A DNA stretch of 64,000 nucleotides, from contig NZ_JBHUEE010000011.1 of NCBI RefSeq assembly GCF_042680605.1, forward strand, positions 62,001-126,000. Direction: 5' to 3'. Numbering within the stretch: position 1 is the first letter of the stretch; each line of letters starts with the position of its first letter. This DNA is from Allobogoriella deserti. GTDB taxonomy: Bacteria > Actinomycetota > Actinomycetes > Actinomycetales > Actinomycetaceae. Shown piece after piece: positions 34,749 to 42,458 of the stretch. Position numbers and translations under genes: made by a program. The notes beneath the pieces were generated by a model that worked only from the letters and a program-made list of their open reading frames with translations, was not told the origin of the DNA and did no database searches.

Positions 34749-35611
34749 CCACCTCACCCACATCCGAGAACAACGTCCAGCCGCGCCGCGTCGACCCCCT
34801 GGCGACGACAGCCTCCCAGGAGGAGGTCCGCCAGCGGCGGGCGATGAAGATCAGCCAGCCAACGCGCAACCGGCGCATCGTCGTGCGCTACGCCTCCCTG
34901 GCGATTCTCCTGCTGATCTGGGAGATCTACGGACGCAACGTCAATCCGGTGCTGTTCACGTATCCGGTGGCCATCGTCGAGTCGGCCGTGGACATGGTCG
35001 CCGACGGGACGTGGCTGACCGCCACGTGGCAGACCGGTTCGGTGCTCGCCGTCGGGGCGACAGCGGGTGTGCTGCTCGGCATCGGCACCGGCTTGCTCGC
35101 CGGTCGCAGCTGGATCGCCAAGGAGATCCTCGACATCCCGATCAGCGCCCTGTACGCGCTGCCCGCGGTAGCCCTGATCCCGGTGATCGTGCTGTGGTTC
35201 GGCTTCGGTGACCCGGCGAAGATCTTCATCGTCGCGTTCTTCGTCTTCTTCCCCGTGGTCATCAACACCACCCGCGGCGTGGAGGAGGTCGAGTCCGAGC
35301 TGCTCGAGGTCACCCGGTCGTTCTGCTCCTCGGAGCGTGCGGTGTGGCGTGACCTGCTCATCCCGGCCTCGTTGCCGTACGTCTTCACCGGCATCAAGCT
35401 CGCCATCGGCCGTGGTCTGGTCGGCGTGATCGTGGCGGAGTTCTTCACCGCCATCTCCGGCCTCGGCAACCTCATCGTCACGAACTCGAACTCGTTCCAG
35501 ACGGCACGCACGTTCGTGCCGATCGTGACGCTCTCCCTCATCGGCGTCGTCCTGACGGCGATCCTCGGCGTGGTCGAGCGAGCGCTCGCGCCGTGGCGCC
35601 GCGACGCCTGA
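34745..35611 (+). CDS. ABC transporter permease, SsuC/TauC type
   Basis: A 288-aa permease with a soluble N-terminus of about 45 residues and about six membrane segments. The family segment SALYALPAVALIPVIVLWFG and an EAA-like loop (EVTRSFCSSERAVWRDLLIPASLP) are clear. The ATG overlaps the ATPase stop (ATGA). Substrates of this group are sulfonates, nitrate, pyrimidine precursors and various aromatics, so the family does not fix the ligand. Confidence 0.92.
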   Translation: MTTSPTSENNVQPRRVDPLATTASQEEVRQRRAMKISQPTRNRRIVVRYASLAILLLIWEIYGRNVNPVLFTYPVAIVESAVDMVADGTWLTATWQTGSVLAVGATAGVLLGIGTGLLAGRSWIAKEILDIPISALYALPAVALIPVIVLWFGFGDPAKIFIVAFFVFFPVVINTTRGVEEVESELLEVTRSFCSSERAVWRDLLIPASLPYVFTGIKLAIGRGLVGVIVAEFFTAISGLGNLIVTNSNSFQTARTFVPIVTLSLIGVVLTAILGVVERALAPWRRDA

Positions 35612-35633
35612 GCCCACTGAGAAGGAAGTGACA

Positions 35634-36695
35634 ATGATGTCCACACGTGTGCTGACCCTGCGCGGGTCACCGCGCCGCCGCGGCGGGATCGCCGCCGTCG
35701 TCGGCCTGTCCCTCGTCGCCCTGGCGGCGTGCTCCGGCGCCGGAGGTGACGACGACGGCGGACCGGCTCAGATCCGGATCGCGTTGCCGACCGGCGTGAC
35801 CAGCTTCGCCAACGCCGACGTGGTGGTCGCCGACGAGCTCGGCTACTTCGAGGACGCCGGAATCGAGGTGGAGATCATGAACCTGCGGTCGGGCACCTCG
35901 GTGGCCAACGGTGTGGTCGGCGGCGAGTTCGAGGTGGGCGGCGCCAGCATCGAACCGGTCGTCAACGCGTTCGCCGGAGGTGCCGAGATCAGCGTCTTCG
36001 CCTCCTACGCCGACCGCCTCGAGGTGGAGCTGGTGGTGCCCGAGGACGTGCAGAGCGTCGAGGACCTCGCGGGCCGTGACCTCGGTATCCAGGAGGTCGG
36101 CGCGTTCCGTGAGGCGATGACGCGGATGGTGCTCGAGGACGCGGGCATGACACCGAACGACGTCAACTACGTGTCCGTCTCCTCCGACGCCTACGTCTCC
36201 GGCCTCGTGCAGGGGCAGATCGCCTCGGCGGTCCTGCACCCGGAACAGGGATTCCAGGCCGCGGCCGAGGACCCGAGTCTGCACCCGCTGGTGAACCTCT
36301 ACGAGATCGAGCCGGACTACTTCTACGGCGCCTACTTCGCCGACAACGCCTGGCTCGAGGACAACCCCGACGCCGCACGCGGCTTCGCCCAGGCACTCAC
36401 CCGCGCGCACCGCACCATGTACGCCGAACGCGACCGCGTGGTGCCGATCATCGCCGAGGTGACCTCGATGGAGGAGTCCGTCATCGACGACGCCTGGGAG
36501 GTCTACATGCAGGACGTCCAGGCGTTCCCGCGCAACGTCGGCCTCGAGGAGAATCGCCTCGAGTACACCCTCGAGCGCATGCAGCAGATGGAGACGCTCG
36601 CGCCCGGGGCCGAGGTGGACCTGGCCGAGCTGATCGACCGTGGGCCGATGGAAGCGGCCGTCGAGGAGCTCGGCGAGGCCGAGCAACGGGAGTGA
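35634..36695 (+). CDS. ABC transporter binding lipoprotein, SsuA/NMT1 type
   Basis: A 353-aa binding protein with lipobox LAAC (Cys33). The mature N-terminus (IRIALPTGVTSFANADVVVADELGYF) and segment VVGGEFEVGGASIEPVVNAF match NMT1/SsuA-like binding proteins. The ATG at 35634 lies 5 bases after gaaggaag; a GTG at 35628 inside that site is unlikely. Last gene of the operon that starts at 29980. It converges on the exported sulfatase gene. Confidence 0.9.
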   Translation: MMSTRVLTLRGSPRRRGGIAAVVGLSLVALAACSGAGGDDDGGPAQIRIALPTGVTSFANADVVVADELGYFEDAGIEVEIMNLRSGTSVANGVVGGEFEVGGASIEPVVNAFAGGAEISVFASYADRLEVELVVPEDVQSVEDLAGRDLGIQEVGAFREAMTRMVLEDAGMTPNDVNYVSVSSDAYVSGLVQGQIASAVLHPEQGFQAAAEDPSLHPLVNLYEIEPDYFYGAYFADNAWLEDNPDAARGFAQALTRAHRTMYAERDRVVPIIAEVTSMEESVIDDAWEVYMQDVQAFPRNVGLEENRLEYTLERMQQMETLAPGAEVDLAELIDRGPMEAAVEELGEAEQRE

Positions 36696-36728
36696 GTGGG
36701 TGGCAGAGGTTGCGTTGCCGCCCGCCCG

Positions 36729-38066
36729 TCAGGCCGGCGCCACCTCGGCCTCCATCTCCTCGATGATCGCGGTCAGGCGTTCGACGACGTCCGGATTCCG
36801 GCTGGCCAGGTTGTAGCTCTCCCCCGAGTCCCGCTCGAGGTCGTACAGCTCTGGTAGACGCCGGGTGGTCTCGTCCTGGCGCTGGGCGTGCAGCTTCCAG
36901 CGGCCGTCGCGAACGGCGGAGAGACTGCCGTCGTCGTCGTCGAAGTAGTAGATCGGAGTGCGCGGCACACTGCGCCGTCCTTCGAGGACGGCCCGCACGT
37001 TGGTGCCGTCAAGGGTCACGTCCGGGTCCGGCTCCACACCGGCGTAGGAACACAGAGTCGGCAGCAGGTCGATGACCGTCACCGGGAAGTCGTGCTCGCG
37101 GCGGCGCGGGACCACCCCGGGCCACCGGACGATGAACGGCACCCGGAGACCGCCCTCGTAGGTCCCGATCTTGCGTCCGCGGAAGGGACCGCTGCTGCCG
37201 TCGAACCACGGCCCGTTGTCGCTGGTGACGATCACGAGCGTGTTCTCGTCCAGGCCACGGGAGGACAGCGCCTCGAACAGCACGCCGAGGTAGTGGTCCA
37301 GGGATTCGACGACGTCGCCGTACTCACCGGCCTCGGACTGGCCGTCGAAGCGTGACTCGACGGCGAGCGGGAGGTGCGGCATGGTCTCGGCGAGATAGAT
37401 GAAGAACGGGTCGTCCCCGGCGCGGTCGATCGCGGCGATGGCCTCCTCGGTGTACCGGCGGGTCAGGGTGGACTGGTCCACCGGGTCCTCGATCATCTCC
37501 TCGTCCCGCCAGAGCTGGAACGGTGTCATGTCGTTGCTGTAGAGCGCGCCGAAGAAGTGGTCGAACCCGTGCCGAGTGGGGTTGTGCTCCGGCTGGGAGC
37601 CCAGATGCCACTTACCGATGCAGGTGGTCGAATACCCGGCCTGTTTGAGGTACTCGGGAATGGTGCGTTCGTCGGCGGACAATCCCTTGGTGTCCTCCGG
37701 GAACAGCACGTGCGGCAGTCCCGCCCGCGGCGGGACCCGGCCGGTCAGCAGTCCGGCACGCGACGGCGTGCACACCGTGTGCCCGGCGTAGCCGTGGGTG
37801 AACCGGGTGCCCTGACGCGCCAGTCGGTCCAGGTGGGGGGTGTGGATCATCGGCGAGCCGTAGCAGCTCAGGTCGCCGTACCCGAGGTCGTCGATGAAGA
37901 CGACGAGGATGTTCGGCGGCCGGGATGACGGCGGGCCGGCCGACTGCGCCGCGGCCGCGGGCTCCGCATATGCCGACGTCGCACCGGCACCAGCACCGAG
38001 CATCGCCGCCGCCCCGCCGAGGAGCACGTCGCGCCTCCCGACGCCGGCCTGTCCCTGTCGTGTCAT
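36729..38066 (-). CDS. Tat-exported sulfatase (arylsulfatase type)
   Basis: A 445-aa sulfatase with a twin-arginine signal (VGRRDVLLGGAAAMLG, likely cut after SAYA near residue 34). Metal site NILVVFIDDLGYGDLSCYG (Asp59, Asp60), formylglycine signature CTPSRAGLLTG with the canonical Ser form (Cys99), GKWHLG and TSDNGPW are all present. It resembles AslA/GalNAc-sulfatase-type secreted enzymes. The only sulfatase in the window with an export signal, so it works outside the cell. The ATG at 38066 has the site gaaggag. A LacI-type operator lies just upstream. Confidence 0.93.
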   Translation of the reverse strand: MTRQGQAGVGRRDVLLGGAAAMLGAGAGATSAYAEPAAAAQSAGPPSSRPPNILVVFIDDLGYGDLSCYGSPMIHTPHLDRLARQGTRFTHGYAGHTVCTPSRAGLLTGRVPPRAGLPHVLFPEDTKGLSADERTIPEYLKQAGYSTTCIGKWHLGSQPEHNPTRHGFDHFFGALYSNDMTPFQLWRDEEMIEDPVDQSTLTRRYTEEAIAAIDRAGDDPFFIYLAETMPHLPLAVESRFDGQSEAGEYGDVVESLDHYLGVLFEALSSRGLDENTLVIVTSDNGPWFDGSSGPFRGRKIGTYEGGLRVPFIVRWPGVVPRRREHDFPVTVIDLLPTLCSYAGVEPDPDVTLDGTNVRAVLEGRRSVPRTPIYYFDDDDGSLSAVRDGRWKLHAQRQDETTRRLPELYDLERDSGESYNLASRNPDVVERLTAIIEEMEAEVAPA

Positions 38067-38079
38067 CACCACTCCTTCG

Positions 38080-38093
38080 TGAAATCGTTTTCA
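38080..38093. promoter_or_regulatory. LacI-family operator upstream of the exported sulfatase
   Basis: tgaaatcgttttca is a near-perfect 14-bp palindrome with central CG, matching the general LacI/CcpA operator form TGAAAnCGnTTTCA. It lies 13 bp upstream of the sulfatase ATG and 90 bp downstream of the LacI gene at 38183. Its position would block transcription of the sulfatase. Confidence 0.75.
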
Positions 38094-38182
38094 GCGACAG
38101 TAGAGCTGAGCCGCCCGACGGTCAAGGACGGAGTCTGTCCGCTACGGCTCTTCGTCAGCGCGCCGCTCGGCGCACCAACTGA

Positions 38183-39205
38183 CTACGCGTGCGCGCCGCA
38201 GGACTCACGCACGATCAGCTCCACCGGGAACACCTGGTGGGAGGCTTCTTCGGGTGGCGAGATGAGCCGGTCGACCGCGGCCGCAGCCATCTCCTCGATG
38301 GGCTGGCGCACCGACGTCAGCCCCGGCCAGGCGTAAGCCGATTCCCACGAGCCGTCGAAGGAGATCACGGCCACGTCCTCAGGTACCCGCACGCCGCACT
38401 CGTGGAGTCCGCGCAGCACGCCGAGGGCGGTGCGGTCGGAGACCACGAACACGGCACGCGGCGGCGAGGAGAGGTCTGCCAGCTCCAGCGCCGCCTGGCG
38501 CCCGCCCTCCCGGGTGAAGTCGACGTCGAACAGCGGCGAGGCCTCCACCCCGTGCTCGGCGCAGACCTCACGCCAGGCCCGGCGCCGAGGCTCCGACCGC
38601 GGCGCGTCCCCGACGAAGCCGATACTCGAGTAGCCGTGCTCGACGAGGTGTCCCATCGCCACGGTGGCTCCGCCGAACAGGTCCGCGCCGATGCTGTTTC
38701 CGCCGCCCGGCGCCTCCTCGGTGTTGACCAGCACCCAGGGCACCCCGACGGCGTCCAGCTCGGCCGGGTCGAGCTGCTGCTCGGATGACGCAAGGAGTAC
38801 GACGCCGTCGACCTGCCGGGAGGCGAACTCGCGCAGCTCCTGCATGGTGCGGGCCCGGCCTCCGCCGGGGGTACTCGCCGTGTACAGCGCGTACCCCCGG
38901 CTCGCCGCAGCGCGCTGCACGGCGTGGACGTACTCGGCAAAGATCGGGTTGGTGAAGATGGCGTCGTCGGCATCGACCGTGAGGAACGCCAGCGTCCGCG
39001 TCGACCCGGACCGCAGGGCACGCGCCGCCTGGTTGGGCCGGTACCCGAGCTCGGCGACCGCCTTGAGCACCCGTTGAGCGGTCTCCGGTGCCACCGGGGC
39101 GCCGCCGTTGAGGGTGTAGCTGACCACCGCGGCACTGACCCCCGCACGCTCCGCGACGTCCCGGCGGGTGACCGACCGACCGCCGCGACCACCCTGGCGG
39201 ACCAT
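38183..39205 (-). CDS. LacI-family transcriptional regulator
   Basis: A 340-aa regulator. The helix-turn-helix VTRRDVAERAGVSAAVVSY starts near residue 12, the hinge GYRPNQAARAL near 55, and the sensor domain ends LIVRESCGAHA. The ATG at 39205 follows GGAGG by 5 bases. It lies 20 bp after the Gfo/Idh/MocA gene and before the sulfatase, all on the same strand. A LacI operator in front of the sulfatase and a dyad in front of the oxidoreductase fit control of both. Confidence 0.93.
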   Translation of the reverse strand: MVRQGGRGGRSVTRRDVAERAGVSAAVVSYTLNGGAPVAPETAQRVLKAVAELGYRPNQAARALRSGSTRTLAFLTVDADDAIFTNPIFAEYVHAVQRAAASRGYALYTASTPGGGRARTMQELREFASRQVDGVVLLASSEQQLDPAELDAVGVPWVLVNTEEAPGGGNSIGADLFGGATVAMGHLVEHGYSSIGFVGDAPRSEPRRRAWREVCAEHGVEASPLFDVDFTREGGRQAALELADLSSPPRAVFVVSDRTALGVLRGLHECGVRVPEDVAVISFDGSWESAYAWPGLTSVRQPIEEMAAAAVDRLISPPEEASHQVFPVELIVRESCGAHA

Positions 39206-39225
39206 GCGCACCTCCGGCCGTAATT

Positions 39226-40461
39226 CTAGGCGCGGCCGGATGTCACCGCCTCGAGCCGCTCGGGCGCGGGCCCGAGGTCGTCGATCTCGAGGCGTTCGCC
39301 GCCGCGGCGGGCCGATTCCATCGCGACCAGACCGGGCAGGGTGAACCGGGCGGCGACCCAGGCGTTGACGGTCGGCACGGCGGATTGCTCGACGGCCCGG
39401 ACGAAGTCGTCCGCGAGGAGCTGGTGCGAGCCCTCGTGCCCGTTCGGGGCGTGCGCGTAGGTCTCCGGCAGCCGGCGGGTGTCCTCGTCGTGGATCGGGG
39501 CGTGCCCGGAGACGAAGCCCTTGCGCAGCGACGGCGCGACATTCGCCAGCATCGGGTCGTCCTCGCTCAGGGTCTCCCGGTTGGCGATCTGGTCCGAGAC
39601 GTCACTCACGCCCTGCTTGTCCTGCCACACCGAGGTGGTCGCGAGCTGCTCGAAGCTGCCGTCGGTGCCGAAGTAGCGGAACCGGCTCTCTCGCAGCGGC
39701 GAGGGGTAGCCGACGCGCCGGAACTCGTTGATGCGCATCATGCCGCCGTCGGCGAGGTGGAACAGCGCCGTCATGTTGGAGAAGTCGTTGTCGAACATCG
39801 AGACCTCGGTGTCGAAGACGCCGTCCCCGAGGTGATCGCGCATGCCGAAGCAACTCACCGCGACGGCGTGGGTCGGGATGGCACCGAGGACCCCGCCGAT
39901 GGAGTGGGTCGGGTACCACATGGGCGGGTAGCTCGCGGTCGACTTCCACGCCTCACCACCGCTGTAGCGGTAGGCGTCGTAGAAGCCGAGGTGCATGTCG
40001 TGCAGGTAGTCGCCCTCGGTGTAGAACACCCGCCCGAACTCCCCCGCCGCGAGCTTCTTGCGGGCGAAGACCGTCGCGGGGTTGTAGTAGCTCGTCTCCC
40101 CCATCATGTACGTCAGGCCAGTCCGCTCGACGGCGTCGATGATCGCGGCGATCTCCTCACGAGAGGTGGCCATCGGCACCGCCGAGTACACGTGCTTGCC
40201 GGCCTCGAGCGCGCGGACCACGAGTGGCCCGTGCGTCCACCGCTGGGTGAAGATCGCGACGGCGTCCACAGCCGGATCCGCCAGCATCGCCTCGAAGTCC
40301 GCATGCGTCCCGGCGAGCCCGAGCTCATCGACCAGACGTCCGGCGCGTTCAGGCAGCACGTCGGTGGCCGTCACCCGATCCACGCCGGGGTGCAGGTCGA
40401 ACAACGAGGCGAAGTGGGCGGAGAACTGACCGGCACCGACGATGCCGAGGGTGAATCCCAT
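39226..40461 (-). CDS. Gfo/Idh/MocA-family oxidoreductase, SAVP variant
   Basis: A 411-aa oxidoreductase. The N-terminal Rossmann motif LGIVGAGQFSAHFASLF and the second-domain HLAD/beta-sheet part are recognisable. The EKP motif that normally carries the catalytic Lys is replaced by VYSAVPM, so the usual NAD-dependent mechanism may be altered; such a subgroup appears to exist among sugar-related family members. ATG 40461 is preceded by ggaggag. Upstream of the LacI gene and downstream of a large ABC operon. Substrate likely a sugar or glycoside. Confidence 0.88.
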   Translation of the reverse strand: MGFTLGIVGAGQFSAHFASLFDLHPGVDRVTATDVLPERAGRLVDELGLAGTHADFEAMLADPAVDAVAIFTQRWTHGPLVVRALEAGKHVYSAVPMATSREEIAAIIDAVERTGLTYMMGETSYYNPATVFARKKLAAGEFGRVFYTEGDYLHDMHLGFYDAYRYSGGEAWKSTASYPPMWYPTHSIGGVLGAIPTHAVAVSCFGMRDHLGDGVFDTEVSMFDNDFSNMTALFHLADGGMMRINEFRRVGYPSPLRESRFRYFGTDGSFEQLATTSVWQDKQGVSDVSDQIANRETLSEDDPMLANVAPSLRKGFVSGHAPIHDEDTRRLPETYAHAPNGHEGSHQLLADDFVRAVEQSAVPTVNAWVAARFTLPGLVAMESARRGGERLEIDDLGPAPERLEAVTSGRA

Positions 40462-40536
40462 GACTGAGTGCTCCTCCATCGTCGCGGCGGGACGCTAGGC
40501 ATGTCCGGCCGCGACGCTAGCGGAGCGCTATTACTC

Positions 40537-40549
40537 GAGTCAATGACTC
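40537..40549. promoter_or_regulatory. 13-bp perfect palindrome upstream of the Gfo oxidoreductase
   Basis: gagtca-a-tgactc lies about 75 bp before the oxidoreductase start, in the 204-bp gap between it and the permease gene at 40666. It is a likely operator for the LacI regulator at 38183, though it does not match the 38080 site. Confidence 0.5.
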
Positions 40550-40608
40550 CTCACCTGGCTAACGTGGCGCTTTCACTCATCGAATCAACCCGTGTCACCG
40601 GTCGAGTC

Positions 40609-40641
40609 CGACGGGTTCGACGGGTTCGACGGGTTCGACGG
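40609..40641. repeat. 9-bp tandem repeat, 3.7 copies
   Basis: The unit cgacgggtt occurs three times without interruption, followed by cgacgg. It starts 25 bp downstream of the stop of the permease gene (on the minus strand) and lies outside any gene I can support. It may be a slippage repeat or part of a 3-prime structure. Confidence 0.75.
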
Positions 40642-40665
40642 CGAAAGGTTTGGCATCCCCCACCG

Positions 40666-41568
40666 CTACGTCCCGCCGAGCCCAGAACTCGTGATGCCCT
40701 CGATGAACCGGCGCTGCAGCAGGAGGAACGCGAGGAGCATCGGCGCCGCCATGATGACGCCCGCAGCGGCGATCATCGTGTAGTCCTGCGTGAACCCCTG
40801 CCGGAAGTTGAACAGTGCGCTCGAGACGGGCAGGTACTCGTCGGACTGGATGAACGTCACGGCCAGCAGGAATTCGTTGTAGGACTGCAGCGTGGTCGTC
40901 AACGCCACGGTGAGCAGGCCCGGCCACGCCATCGGCATCACGACCTTGAGGAACACGGTGAACTCGTTGGCACCGTCCAGCCGTGCCGCGTTCTCGTAGT
41001 CCGGTGGCATGTTCACCAGGAACGACCGCAGCAGCAGGGTCGCGAACGGTGAGAACACCGCGGCGTGAATGAGGATCAGGCCGAGATGCGTGTCGTACAG
41101 CTGCATCCGCGCCCACAGGTAGAACAGCGGGACCAGGAACAGCTGGATCGGCAGCGATGACGCCACGAGCAGGTAGACCACGACCCAGCCGCCGCCCGGC
41201 ACGTCGATGCGCGCCAGAGCGTAGGCACCACAGCTCGCCACGAGACATACGAGAACAACCGTTCCGGCGACGATGACGGCCGAGTTCAGCAGACCGATAC
41301 CGATACGGCCCGTGGTCCAGGCCTCGACGAAGTTCGCCCAGAGCCATTGCCGTGGCAGGCCGACCGGGTTCTCCGCCAGTTCGGACTGGGACTTCAGCGA
41401 TGAGGTGAGAAACAGGTAGAGCGGCGCGAGCGAGACGAGCCCGAGGGCGACGAGCACCGCATGTCTGGTGACGGCTCCCCGACGCGGCCTCGTCGGTCCG
41501 CTCCCCCGGCCCGCGCGTCCTCGTCCGGCCTGTGTCCTCACGCCCGGAGGCGTACTGACGGCGGTCAA
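40666..41568 (-). CDS. Sugar ABC transporter permease, MalG type
   Basis: About 300 aa, six membrane segments, EAA-type loop YENAARLDGANEFTVF and C-terminal FIEGITSSGLGGT. The start is uncertain. A TTG at 41568 overlapping the previous stop (TTGA) with a GGAGGGGG site 7 bases upstream is chosen; a GTG at 41577 is the alternative. Last gene of the long minus-strand unit that begins near 51244 or 45123. Confidence 0.88.
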   Translation of the reverse strand: MTAVSTPPGVRTQAGRGRAGRGSGPTRPRRGAVTRHAVLVALGLVSLAPLYLFLTSSLKSQSELAENPVGLPRQWLWANFVEAWTTGRIGIGLLNSAVIVAGTVVLVCLVASCGAYALARIDVPGGGWVVVYLLVASSLPIQLFLVPLFYLWARMQLYDTHLGLILIHAAVFSPFATLLLRSFLVNMPPDYENAARLDGANEFTVFLKVVMPMAWPGLLTVALTTTLQSYNEFLLAVTFIQSDEYLPVSSALFNFRQGFTQDYTMIAAAGVIMAAPMLLAFLLLQRRFIEGITSSGLGGT

Positions 41569-42458
41569 ATGTCCCACCCCCTCCACCGGCGCAGAGCGAG
41601 GTAACCGCCGACCATCACCACGCTGATGAGCGCCAGGACGATGCCCATCGCGGCGGCGTAGCCCGCCTCGTACGTGGAGAAGGCAGTCGTGTACAGCAAC
41701 GTGCCGACCACCTCGGTGGCTCCGGCAGGCCCACCGCCGGTCATGATGTAGATGTAGTCGAAGACGAGGAACGACCAGATCACCGTCATCAGCGCCATGA
41801 ACACCAGCGTCGGGCGGATGCCGGGAATGGTGATGTGGAGGAACTGCTGCCATCCCGAGGCGCCGTCGAGCCGCGCCGCCTCGTAGAGGCTCGGGCTCAC
41901 ACTGGACATCGCCGCCATGAAGATCACCATCAGGTATCCCCACCACTGCCACGTGTTCGCCACCGCGACGGAGGCAAGCGCCGTATCCGGGTCACCCAGC
42001 AGATTCAGGTCCACACCGAGCACCGCAGTCAGTCCGTACTCCGGCGAATAGATGTTGGACCAGATACTCGCCACGACGATCGTCGCGAGCGTGTAGGGGA
42101 TGAAGAACAGAACCCGGTAGATCACCTGGCCGTGCGTGGTGCGGGAGAGCAGGAATGCACCGGCAAGCGCGATCGAGATCGGCACGATGAGGAAGAACGC
42201 CGTCCACCAGAGGTTGTTCAGGAGCGCCTGGAGGAACTTCTCGTCGGAGAACAGGCGGACGTAGTTGTCCAGGCCCACGAAGTTCGCCGGTCCGAGGCCG
42301 GACCAGTCCGTGAAGGAGTACACGAAGCTCATCGCCCCAGGGGCGCCGATGACGAGCAGGTTGAGAGCAAGCAACGGCAGCAGGAAGAGCCAGCCGCGTG
42401 CCGCACGGCGCCTGCTCGGTGACAGGGTGGGGCGCATCTTTGCGCCGGTGACACTCAT
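41565..42458 (-). CDS. Sugar ABC transporter permease, MalF type
   Basis: A 297-aa permease with six membrane segments and EAA loop YEAARLDGASGWQQF. The ATG at 42458 overlaps the stop of the binding-protein gene (ATGA). Partner of the MalG-type gene that follows. Confidence 0.92.
   Translation of the reverse strand: MSVTGAKMRPTLSPSRRRAARGWLFLLPLLALNLLVIGAPGAMSFVYSFTDWSGLGPANFVGLDNYVRLFSDEKFLQALLNNLWWTAFFLIVPISIALAGAFLLSRTTHGQVIYRVLFFIPYTLATIVVASIWSNIYSPEYGLTAVLGVDLNLLGDPDTALASVAVANTWQWWGYLMVIFMAAMSSVSPSLYEAARLDGASGWQQFLHITIPGIRPTLVFMALMTVIWSFLVFDYIYIMTGGGPAGATEVVGTLLYTTAFSTYEAGYAAAMGIVLALISVVMVGGYLALRRWRGWDI

Noticed and set aside
40609..40641. Repeat cluster considered as a CRISPR or tRNA T-arm
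   Set aside because: The units are 9 bp with no spacers, and the gggttcgac similarity to a T-loop has no acceptor or anticodon stem around it.
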